Program-made: the position numbers and the translations under genes
Shown here: positions 22,401-34,400 of the stretch, in pieces
Layout of the letters: every line of letters starts with the position of its first letter
Numbering within the stretch: position 1 is the stretch's first letter
The notes under the pieces: model-generated
What the model was told of the DNA's origin: nothing
Seen by the model: the letters and a program-made list of their open reading frames with translations, nothing else
Database searches by the model: none
Origin: Limnomonas spitsbergensis
Lineage: Eukaryota > Chlorophyta > Chlorophyceae > Chlamydomonadales
DNA length: 64,000 nt
Direction: 5' to 3'
Assembly (NCBI GenBank): GCA_037349105.1
Contig: JAYJMM010000065.1
Location: 682,001-746,000, forward strand

Positions 22401-25400
22401 TAAGGGTTTCAGGCATGCTGCACAGGGTTAAGGGTTTCAGGCATGCTGCACAGGGTTAAGGGTTTCAGGAATGCTGCGCAGGGTTAAGGGTTTCAGGAAT
22501 GCTGCACAGGGTTAAGGGTTTCAGGCATGCTGCACAGGGTTAAGGGTTTCAGGCATGCTGCACAGGGTTAAGGGTTTCAGGAATGCTGCACAGGGTTAAG
22601 GGTTTCAGGCATGCTGCGCAGGGTTAAGGGGTTCAGGAATGCTGCACAGGGTTAAGGGTTTCAGGAATGCTGCACAGGGTTAAGGGTTTCAGGAATGCTG
22701 CGCAGGGTTAAGGGGTTCAGGAATGCTGCACAGGGTTAAGGGTTTCAGGCATGCTGTGCAGGGTTAAGGGGTTCAGGAATGCTGCACAGGGTTAAGGGTT
22801 TCAGGCATGCTGCGCAGGGTTAAGGGGTTCAGGAATGCTGCACAGGGTTAAGGGTTTCAGGCATGCTGCGCAGGGTTAAGGGGTTCAGGAATGCTGCACA
22901 GGGTTAAGGGTTTCAGGCATGCTGCGCAGGGTTAAGGGGTTCAGGAATGCTGCACAGGGTTAAGGGTTTCAGGCATGCTGCGCAGGGTTAAGGGTTTCAG
23001 GCATGCTGCGCAGGGTTAAGGGTTTCAGGCATGCTGCGCAGGGTTAAGGGGTTCAGAAATGCTGCGCAGGGTTAAGGGTTTCAGGCATGCTGCACAGGGT
23101 TAAGGGTTTCAGGCATGCTGCACAGGGTTAAGGGTTTCAGGAATGCTGCGCAGGGTTAAGGGTTTCAGGAATGCTGCACAGGGTTAAGGGTTTCAGGCAT
23201 GCTGCGCAGGGTTAAGGGGTTCAGGAATGCTGCACAGGGTTAAGGGTTTCAGGCATGCTGCGCAGGGTTAAGGGTTTCAGGATTGCTGCACAGGGTTGCT
23301 GATAACTGGCTGAAGGATCTGGTATGAAAGCATACATACCTGTAAATTAACTGATAATGGGACGAGGCCTTGAAGGCAGGTTGCAGAAGGGTGTTCACGA
23401 GAGGCTGGTAGGGACAGGCCGCTGTGGAAGGCATGCACGCCCTAGGGGCATTTTTTTTTTTGCCCCCCCCCCCCCCTACCCGGCCTGCATGCACTTGCTC
23501 TCACCTCTCCCCATGAGCAATTTTATTAAGCATTTTTTGTTTCTATTATTATCATTATTATTATTTAAGGAACCCTGCCCTGCCCGCAGGGACTAGCACT
23601 CACCTCGCAATGTCTTTCGTACGATTTCGTGGGGACCTGCATCGACGACTCGTCCGAAGAGATCTGCACAATACAGGTGAGGGGGTGAGGGGGGCTGAGG
23701 AGGTTAAGGGGTTTATGGTTTAGGGCACAATACAGGTGAGGGGGTGAGGGGGGCTGAGGAGGTTTAGGGGTTTATGGTTTAGGACACAATACAGGTGAGG
23801 GGGTGAGGGGGGCTGAGGAGGTTTAGGGGTTTAGGGTTTAGGGCACAATACAGGTGAGGGGGTGAGGGGGGCTGAGGAGGTTTAGGGGTTTAGGGTTTAG
23901 GGCAGGATGCAGGTGAGGGGGTGAGGGGGGCTGAGGAGGTTAAGGGGTTTATGGTTTAGGGCACGATACAGGTGAGGGTGTGAGGGGGTGAGGGGGGCTG
24001 AGGAGGTTAAGGGGTTTATGGTTTAGGGCACAATACAGGTGAGGGTGTTAGGGTGGCCGCGGAAGTTTGCACGACAACAGCGGTGTTGCGATTGTCATTG
24101 TGTGGGGCGTCAGCACTGCATGCCGATCTTTACTTCCCTTATGGATCCACACAACCATGAAGTTAAGGATCTTATCTGTGTGACTCCCCCCCCTCAGGTC
24201 CCCTCCTCTTGGCGGCTGGTGGTGGAGGAGGCGTCCACACTTCAGCTGTTCCTGGATTACTACAAGAGCACTGTGCCGCCGCTCTCCAATGTCGCCCTGG
24301 AGTGCCTGGTGAGGGAGATCGGGGCACTGAAACAGAGAAACATGGGTTGGGGTCCTCAACCTCAAACATGGGGGGGGCCCTCGACCTTGAACATAGCGGT
24401 GACTCTCAACCTTGAACATGGTTAAAACCCCTGGACCGTCAACCCTTGCCTCAACATAGGAGTGACGGGCTGCTTAAGTGTCTGGTGGGAGGCATCCGGG
24501 CACTCAAACAGAAAAACATGGGATGGGGCCCTCGACCTTAAACATAGTAGTGACCCTCGACCCTAAACCCTTACCTCAACATAAAGAGTGGCGTGCTGCT
24601 GGGCTTAAGGGGCAGAGAAATCATTCCATCTGGGGTCAAAACTAGAAACACGTTATTCTTCCTGTTATTTTAAATATGCTCTACGGTATGCTGGCTCAAC
24701 TTATGTAGGGAGGCAGAGCGGCTGTTTCTGAACCTCAACCCTGCCCTTCTCAATCCCCGGCGCTTTCCCTGACAACTTAAAACCTCAAGTTCCTCCAAAA
24801 CCTGAACCCATTTTCTAGGTGCGCATGGCCAGTGTGCGCCGTTCTCTATTCTCTAGCGAAGCAGAGCGCCTGATGTTCCTCAACCGCTTGGTCAATGGCA
24901 GCCGGGAGATCTTGAGCACCAAGCGTGGACTAGCGGAGCACGACAACTACCACGAGTTCTGCAGGCTGCTGGGGCGGCTTAAGGCCAACTACCAACTGGC
25001 AGAGCTGGTGAGAGTAACTGCCATTCGAATTTTAAATATTTAAACAACGGCCACGAGTTCTGCAGACTGGGGCGGCACGAGGCCAACTGCCAACTGTCAG
25101 CGCTAATGAGAGATACTGCATTTTGAATTAATAAATTGATGGATTGCTGCCACCAGTCATGCAAGCTGCTGCGTCGACTGAGAGCCAACTGCCAACTGAC
25201 AGCTGGTGAGGATAACTGCAATACGGATTCAAATTGTTTGGACGGCTACCGCGAATTCTGCAATCTGCTGGGCTGGCTGAGTGCCGTCAATTAAATGCCA
25301 GGAGTGGCAAAAACAACTCCGGAAAGAAAGAAAAAAGTGCAAGCCTCCACCACGATCTATACGGACTTCTGGGCTGGCTCGAAGCTAACTACCAACTGTC

Positions 25401-28400
25401 TGAGCTAGTGAGATGCAATCCGAATTCAAAAGGCAAAAAAAAGGAGTTCCGCCGTCCCCCCCTTTCTCTGAAAACCTACAATAGTTGCAAGTGGCGCTTG
25501 TGCCACCCACTGGATCCTGCTGGTGGCAAAAGAAAGAAAGAGAGCTACGCCCCGTACGAGGCGTGAGAGTTAAGGAAACAGCGCAGCCCGGGCTGAAGCC
25601 ACATCCGCACCTTTACCACTGGATCCTGCTGGTGGCAAAAGAAAGAAAGCGACGCCCCGTAGGAGGCTTGAGAGTTAACCGTAAATCCTGCTGGTGGCTG
25701 CCCTGAGAGACCCTTCAAACTTAACCCTCCTTGAAAATTTTCTGCCTCCCCCCCTCCCTCCCCCTCTCCCCCCCCTCTCCTCTCCCCCCCTCCCTCCCCC
25801 TCTCCCCCCCCTCTCCTCTCCCCCCCTCCCTCCCCCTCTCCCCCCCCTCTCCTCGCCCCCCCTCCCTCCCCCTCTCCCCCCCCCTCAACTCGCCCCCCCT
25901 CCCTCCCCCTCTCCCCCCCCTCTCCTCTCCCCCCCTCTCTCCCCCTCTCCCCCCCCCCTCTCCTCGCCCCCCCTCCATCCCCCTCTCCCCTCCCTCTCCT
26001 CTCCCCCCCTCTCCCCCCCTCCCCCCCCCCCTCTCCTCTCCCCCCCTCCCTCCCCCTCTCCCCCCCCTCTCCTCTCCCTCCCTCCCTCCCCCTCTCCCCC
26101 CCCCCCTCTCCTCGCCCCCCCTCCCTCCCCCTCTCCCCCCCCCCTCTCCTCGCCCCCCCTCCCTCTCCTCTCCCCCCCTCCCTCCCCCCCTCTCCCCCCC
26201 CCCCTCTCCTCGCCCCCCCTCCCTCCCCCTCTCCCCCCCCCCTCTCCTCGCCCCCCCTCCCTCCCCCTCTCTCCCCCCCCTCTCCTCGCCCCCCCTCCCT
26301 CCCCCTCTCCCCCCCCCCTCTCCTCGCCCCCCCTCCCTCCCCCTCTCCCCCCCCCCTCTCCTCTCCCCCCCTCCCTCCCCCCCTCTCCCCCCCCCCTCTC
26401 CTCGCCCCCCCTCCCTCCCCCTCTCCCCCCCCCCTCTCCTCGCCCCCCCTCCCTCCCCCTCTCCCCCCCCCTCTCCTTGCCCCCCCTCCCTCCCCCTCTC
26501 CCCCCCCCCCTCTCCTCGCCCCCCCTCCCTCCCCCTCTCCCCCCCCCCCCCTCTCCTCGCCCCCCCTCCCTCCCCCTCTCCCCCCCCCCTCTCCTCGCCC
26601 CCCCTCCCTCCCCCTCTCCCCCCCCCCTCTCCTCGCCCCCCCTCCCTCCCCCTCTCCCCCCCCCTCTCACCCTCCTTCTCGACCCCCCCCCTCTCCCTTT
26701 TCCATCCACCCCCTCCTCTCCCCCCCTTCCCTCCCCTCACCGTCTTCCTCCCCCTCTCCCCTGTCCTTCTCCCCTCACCGTCTTCCTCTCCCTGTCCCCC
26801 TCTCCCCCCTCCTCTTAGGTGGCTGTGGAGAATTACGTGGACTGGATCCAGCAGGTGGCGGAGCTGACCATCAACTCCCTCAACAACTGGCAGTGGGCCA
26901 GCTGCAGCGTGTACTACCTCCTAGGGCTGTGGAGCAGACTGGTCTCATCAGTGCCGTATCTCAAGGGGGACTCGCCCTCACTGCTGGATTCAAATGTGCC
27001 ACAAATAACCCAGGCCTACATTAAGTCCAGGTAGGAGGAGAGGTCGGGGTCAACAGAAGGGGCGGTCATATGCCAGGTAGGAGGGAGGGCGGGGCCAACA
27101 GAGGGGCGTTCATACGCCAGGTAGGCTGGCAGGGCGGGGCCAACAGAAGGGGCGGTCATATGCCAGGTAGGCTGGCAGGGCGGGGCCAACAGAAGGGGCG
27201 GTCATATGCCAGGTAGGAGGAGAGGTCGGGGCCAACAGAAGGGGCGGTCATATGCCAGGCAGGAGGGAGGGCAGGGCCAACAGAGGGGCGTTCATACGCC
27301 AGGTAGGCTGGCAGGGCGGGGCCAACAGAAGGGGCGGTCATATGCCAGGTAGGCTGGCAGGGCGGGGCCAACAGAGGGGGCGGTCATATGCCAGGTAGGA
27401 GGGAGGGCGGGGCCAACAGAAGGGGCGTTCATATGCCAGGCAGGAGGGAGGGCGGGGCCAACAGAAGGGGCGTTCATATGCCAGGTAGGCTGGCAGGGCG
27501 GGGCCAACAGAGGGGGCGGTCATATGCCAGGTAGGAGGGAGGGCGGGGCCAACAGAGGGGCGTTCATACGCCAGGTAGGAGGGAGGGCGGGGCCAACAGA
27601 AGGGGCGGTCATATGCCAGGTAGGCTGGCAGGGCGGGGCCAACAGAAGGGGCGGTCATATGCCAGGTAGGAGGGAGGGCGTGGCCAACAGAAGGGGCGGT
27701 CATATGCCAGGTAGGCTGGCAGGGCGGGGCCAACAGAAGGGGCGGTCATATGCCAGGTAGGAGGGAGGGCGGGGCCAACAGAGGGGCGGTCATACGCCAG
27801 GTAGGAGGGAGGGCGGGGCCAACAGAGGGGCGGTCATATGCCAGGTAGGCTGGCAGGGCGGGGCCAACAGAAGGGGCGGTCATATGCCAGGTAGGAGGGA
27901 GGGCGGGGCCAACAGAAGGGGCGGTCATATGCCAGGTAGGCTGGCAGGGCGGGGCCAACAGAAGGGGCGGTCATATGCCAGGTAGGCTGGCAGGGCGGGG
28001 CCAACAGAAGGGGCGGTCATATGCCAGGTAGGAGGAGAGGTCGGGGCCAACAGAAGGGGCGGTCATATGCCAGGCAGGAGGGAGGACGGGGCCAAGAGAA
28101 GGGGCGGTCATATGTCAGGTAGGAGGGAGGGCGGGGCCAACAGAAGGGGCGGTCATATGCCAGGTAGGCTGGCAGGGCGGGGCCAACAGAAGGGGCGGTC
28201 ATATGCCAGGTAGGCTGGCAGGGCGGGGCCAACAGAAGGGGCGGTCATATGCCAGGTAGGAGGGAGGGCGGGGCCAACAGAAGGGGCGGTCATATGCCAG
28301 GTAGGCTGGCAGGGCGGGGCCAACAGAAGGGGCGGTCATATGCCAGGTAGGAGGGAGGACGGGGCCAAGAGAAGGGGCGGTCATATGTCAGGTAGGAGGG

Positions 28401-31400
28401 AGGGCGGGGCCAACAGAAGGGGCGGTCATATGCCAGGTAGGCTGGCAGGGCGGGGCCAACAGAAGGGGCGGTCATATGCCAGGTAGGAGGGAGGGCGGGG
28501 CCAACAGAAGGGGCGTTCATATGCCAGGTAGGCTGGGAGGGCGGGGCCAACAGAGGGGCGTTCATACGCCAGGTAGGCTGGCAGGGCGGGGCCAACAGAG
28601 TAGCGTTCATACGCCAGGTAGGAGGGTGGGCGGGGCCAACAGAGGGGCGTTCATACGCCAGGTAGGAGGGAGGACGGGGCCAAGAGAAGGGGCGTTCATA
28701 CGCCAGGTAGGAGGGAGGGCGGGGCCAACAGAGGGGCGTTCATACGCCAGGTAGGCTGGGAGGGCGGGGCCAACAGAGGGGCGTTCATACGCCAGGTAGG
28801 CTGGCAGGGCGGGGCCAACAGAGTAGCATTCATACGCCAGGTAGGAGGGTGGGCGGGGCCAACAGAGGGGCGTTCATACGCCAGGTAGGAGGGAGGACGG
28901 GGCCAAGAGAAGGGGCGTTCATACGCCAGGTAGGAGGGAGGGCGGGGCCAACAGAGGGGCGTTCATACGCCAGGTAGGCTGGGAGGGCGGGGCCAACAGA
29001 GGGGTGTTCATACGCCAGGTAGGCTGGCAGGGCGGGGCCAACAGAAGGGGCGGTCATATGCCAGGTAGGAGGGAGGATGGGGCCAAGAGAAGGGGCGGTC
29101 ATATGTCAGGTAGGAGGGAGGGCGGGGCCAACAGAAGGGGCGGTCATATGCCAGGTAGGCTGGCAGGGCGGGGCCAACAGAAGGGGCGGTCATATGCCAG
29201 GTAGGAGGGAGGGCGGGGCCAACAGAAGGGGCGTTCATACGCCAGGTAGGCTGGGAGGGCGGGGCCAACAGAGGGGCGTTCATACGCCAGGTAGGCTGGG
29301 AGGGCGGGGCCAACAGAGGGGCGTTCATACGCCAGGTAGGCTGGCAGGGCGGGGCCAACAGAGTAGCGTTCATACGCCAGGCAGGAGGGAGGGCGGGGCC
29401 AACAGAGGGGCGTTCATACGCCAGGTAGGAGGGAGGACGGGGCCAAGAGAAGGGGCGTTCATACGCCAGGTAGGAGGGAGGGCGGGGCCAACAGAGGGGC
29501 GTTCATACGCCAGGTAGGCTGGGAGGGCAGGGCCAACAGAGGGGTGTTCATACGCCAGGTAGGAGGGAGGGCGGGGCCAACTGAGGGGCGTTCATACGCC
29601 AGGTAGGAGGGAGGACGGGGCCAACAGAGGGGCGTTCATACGCCAGGTAGGAGGGAGGACGGGGCCAACAGAGGGGCGTTCATACGCCAGGTAGGAGGGA
29701 GGACGGGGCCAACAGAAGGGGCGGCCATATGCCAGGTAGGGGGGCGGGACCAAGAGAAGGGGCGGTCATATGCCAGGGGTGTGTGTGGGGTGTTAACGGG
29801 ATGGGCGGCTTCCTGTTTCCACGCCTCCAGTTGTATTCTTAATGTGTTTGTATGCCCTGAGGGGCTGGGCCTACCATATTGTATGCCGTGAGGGGCTGGG
29901 CCTACCATATTGTATGCCGTGAGGGGCTGGGCCTACCATATGGTATGCCGTGAGGGGCTGGGCCTACCATATTGTATGCCGTGAGGGGCTGGGCCTACCA
30001 TATGGTATGCCGTGAGGGGCTGGGCCTACCATATTGTATGCCGTGAGGGGCTGGGCCTACCATATTGTATGCCGTGAGGGTCTGGGCCTACCATATGGTA
30101 TGCCGTGAGGGGCTGGGCCTACCATATTGTATGCCTTGAGGGGCTGGGCCTACCATATTGTATGCCGTGAGGGGCTGGGCCTACCATATTGTATGCCGTG
30201 AGGGGCTGGGCCTACCATATTGTATGCCGTGAGGGGCTGGGCCTACCATATGGTATGCCGTGAGGGGCTGGGCCTACCATATGGTATGCCGTGAGGGGCT
30301 GGGCCTACCATATTGTATGCCGTGAGAGGCTGGGCCTACCATATGGTATGCCGTGAGGGGCTGGGCCTACCATATTGTATGCCGTGAGGGGCTGGGCCTA
30401 CCATATGGTATGCCGTGAGGGGCTGGGCCTACCATATGGTATGCCGTGAGGGGCTGGGCCTACCATATGGTATGCCGTGAGGGGCTGGGCCTACCATATT
30501 GTATGCCGTGAGGGGCTGGGCCTACCATATGGTATGCCGTGAGGGGCTGGGCCTACCATATTGTATGCCGTGAGGGGCTGGGCCTACCATATGGTATGCC
30601 GTGAGGGGCTGGGCCTACCATATGGTATGCCGTGAGGGGCTGGGCCTACCATATGGTATGCCGTGAGGGGCTGGGCCTACCATATGGTATGCCGTGAGGG
30701 GCTGGGCCTACCATATTGTATGCCTTGAGGGGCTGGGCCTACCATATTGTATGCCTTGAGGGGCTGGGCCTACCATATTGTATGCCTTGAGGGGCTGGGC
30801 CTACCATATTGTATGCCTTGAGGGGCTGGGCCTACCATATTGTATGCCTTGAGGGGCTGGGCCTACCATATTGTATGCCCTGAGGGGCTGGGCCTACCAT
30901 ATGGTATGCCGTGAGGGGCTGGGCCTACCATATGGTATGCCGTGAGGGGCTGGGCCTACCATATGGTATGCCGTGAGGGGCTGGGCCTACCATATGGTAT
31001 GCCGTGAGGGGCTGGGCCTACCATATTGTATGCCTTGAGGGGCTGGGCCTACCATATTGTATGCCTTGAGGGGCTGGGCCTACCATATTGTATGCCTTGA
31101 GGGGCTGGGCCTACCATATTGTATGCCTTGAGGGGCTGGGCCTACCATATTGTATGCCGTGAGGGGCTGGGCCTACCATATTGTATGCCTTGAGGGGCTG
31201 GGCCTACCATATTGTATGCCGTGAGGGGCTGGGCCTACCATATGGTATGCCGTGAGGGGCTGGGCCTACCATATTGTATGCCGTGAGGGGCTGGGCCTAC
31301 CATATGGTATGCCGTGAGGGGCTGGGCCTACCATATGGTATGCCTTGAGGGGCTGGGCCTACCATATGGTATGCCTTGAGGGGCTGGGCCTACCATATGG

Positions 31401-34400
31401 TATGCCGTGAGGGGCTGGGCCTACCATATTGTATGCCGTGAGGGGCTGGGCCTACCATATTGTATGCCGTGAGGGGCTGGGCCTACCATATGGTATGCCG
31501 TGAGGGGCTGGGCCTACCATATTGTATGCCGTGAGGGGCTGGGCCTACCATATGGTATGCCGTGAGGGGCTGGGCCTACCATATTGTATGCCTTGAGGGG
31601 CTGGGCCTACCATATTGTATGCCTTGAGGGGCTGGGCCTACCATATTGTATGCCTTGAGGGGCTGGGCCTACCATATGGTATGCCTTGAGGGGCTGGGCC
31701 TACCATATTGTATGCCTTGAGGGGCTGGGCCTACCATATTGTATGCCCTGAGGGGCTGGGCCTACCATATGGTATGCCGTGTGGGGCTGGGCCTACCATA
31801 TGGTATGCCTTGAGGGGCTGGGCCTACCATATGGTATGCCGTGAGGGGCTGGGCCTACCATTTGGTATGCCTTGAGGGGCTGGGCCTACCATATTGTATG
31901 CCCTGAGGGGCTGGGCCTACCATATGGTATGCCTTGAGGGGCTGGGCCTACCATATGGTATGCCGTGAGGGGCTGGGCCTACCATATGGTATGCCGTGAG
32001 GGGCTGGGCCTACCATATGGTATGCCGTGAGGGGCTGGGCCTACCATATGGTATGCCGTGAGGGGCTGGGCCTACCATATGGTATGCCGTGAGGGGCTGG
32101 GCCTACCATATGGTATGCCGTGAGGGGCTGGGCCTACCATATGGTATGCCGTGAGGGGCTGGGCCTACCATATGGTATGCCGTGAGGGGCTGGGCCTACC
32201 ATATGGTATGCCGTGAGGGGCTGGGCCTACCATATGGTATGCCGTGAGGGTCTGGGCCTACCATATGGTATGCCGTGAGGGGCTGGGCCTACCATATTGT
32301 ATGCCTTGAGGGGCTGGGCCTACCATATTGTATGCCGTGAGGGGCTGGGCCTACCATATTGTATGCCGTGAGGGGCTGGGCCTACCATATTGTATGCCGT
32401 GAGGGGCTGGGCCTACCATATGGTATGCCGTGAGGGGCTGGGCCTACCATATGGTATGCCGTGAGGGGCTGGGCCTACCATATTGTATGCCGTGAGAGGC
32501 TGGGCCTACCATATGGTATGCCGTGAGGGGCTGGGCCTACCATATTGTATGCCGTGAGGGGCTGGGCCTACCATATGGTATGCCGTGAGGGGCTGGGCCT
32601 ACCATATTGTATGCCGTGAGGGGCTGGGCCTACCATATGGTATGCCGTGAGGGGCTGGGCCTACCATATTGTATGCCGTGAGGGGCTGGGCCTACCATAT
32701 GGTATGCCGTGAGGGGCTGGGCCTACCATATTGTATGCCGTGAGGGGCTGGGCCTACCATATGGTATGCCGTGAGGGGCTGGGCCTACCATATGGTATGC
32801 CGTGAGGGGCTGGGCCTACCATATGGTATGCCGTGAGGGGCTGGGCCTACCATATGGTATGCCGTGAGGGGCTGGGCCTACCATATTGTATGCCTTGAGG
32901 GGCTGGGCCTACCATATTGTATGCCGTGAGGGGCTGGGCCTACCATATTGTATGCCTTGAGGGGCTGGGCCTACCATATTGTATGCCTTGAGGGGCTGGG
33001 CCTACCATATTGTATGCCTTGAGGGGCTGGGCCTACCATATTGTATGCCCTGAGGGGCTGGGCCTACCATATGGTATGCCGTGAGGGGCTGGGCCTACCA
33101 TATGGTATGCCGTGAGGGGCTGGGCCTACCATATGGTATGCCGTGAGGGGCTGGGCCTACCATATGGTATGCCGTGAGGGGCTGGGCCTACCATATTGTA
33201 TGCCTTGAGGGGCTGGGCCTACCATATTGTATGCCCTGAGGGGCTGGGCCTACCATATGGTATGCCTTGAGGGGCTGGGCCTACCATATGGTATGCCGTG
33301 AGGGGCTGGGCCTACCATATGGTATGCCGTGAGGGGCTGGGCCTACCATATGGTATGCCGTGAGGGGCTGGGCCTACCATATGGTATGCCGTGAGGGGCT
33401 GGGCCTACCATATGGTATGCCGTGAGGGGCTGGGCCTACCATATGGTATGCCGTGAGGGGCTGGGCCTACCATATGGTATGCCGTGAGGGGCTGGGCCTA
33501 CCATATGGTATGCCGTGAGGGGCTGGGCCTACCATATGGTATGCCGTGAGGGGCTGGGCCTACCATATGGTATGCCGTGAGGGTCTGGGCCTACCATATG
33601 GTATGCCGTGAGGGGCTGGGCCTACCATATTGTATGCCTTGAGGGGCTGGGCCTACCATATTGTATGCCGTGAGGGGCTGGGCCTACCATATTGTATGCC
33701 GTGAGGGGCTGGGCCTACCATATTGTATGCCGTGAGGGGCTGGGCCTACCATATGGTATGCCGTGAGGGGCTGGGCCTACCATATGGTATGCCGTGAGGG
33801 GCTGGGCCTACCATATTGTATGCCGTGAGAGGCTGGGCCTACCATATGGTATGCCGTGAGGGGCTGGGCCTACCATATTGTATGCCGTGAGGGGCTGGGC
33901 CTACCATATGGTATGCCGTGAGGGGCTGGGCCTACCATATTGTATGCCGTGAGGGGCTGGGCCTACCATATGGTATGCCGTGAGGGGCTGGGCCTACCAT
34001 ATTGTATGCCGTGAGGGGCTGGGCCTACCATATGGTATGCCGTGAGGGGCTGGGCCTACCATATTGTATGCCGTGAGGGGCTGGGCCTACCATATGGTAT
34101 GCCGTGAGGGGCTGGGCCTACCATATGGTATGCCGTGAGGGGCTGGGCCTACCATATGGTATGCCGTGAGGGGCTGGGCCTACCATATGGTATGCCGTGA
34201 GGGGCTGGGCCTACCATATTGTATGCCTTGAGGGGCTGGGCCTACCATATTGTATGCCGTGAGGGGCTGGGCCTACCATATTGTATGCCTTGAGGGGCTG
34301 GGCCTACCATATTGTATGCCTTGAGGGGCTGGGCCTACCATATTGTATGCCTTGAGGGGCTGGGCCTACCATATTGTATGCCCTGAGGGGCTGGGCCTAC

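Noticed and set aside
25694..26867. Proline-rich and Gly/Arg/Glu-rich frames of over 330 codons
   Set aside because: Pure C/T repeat within intron 10; multiple overlapping frames are open.
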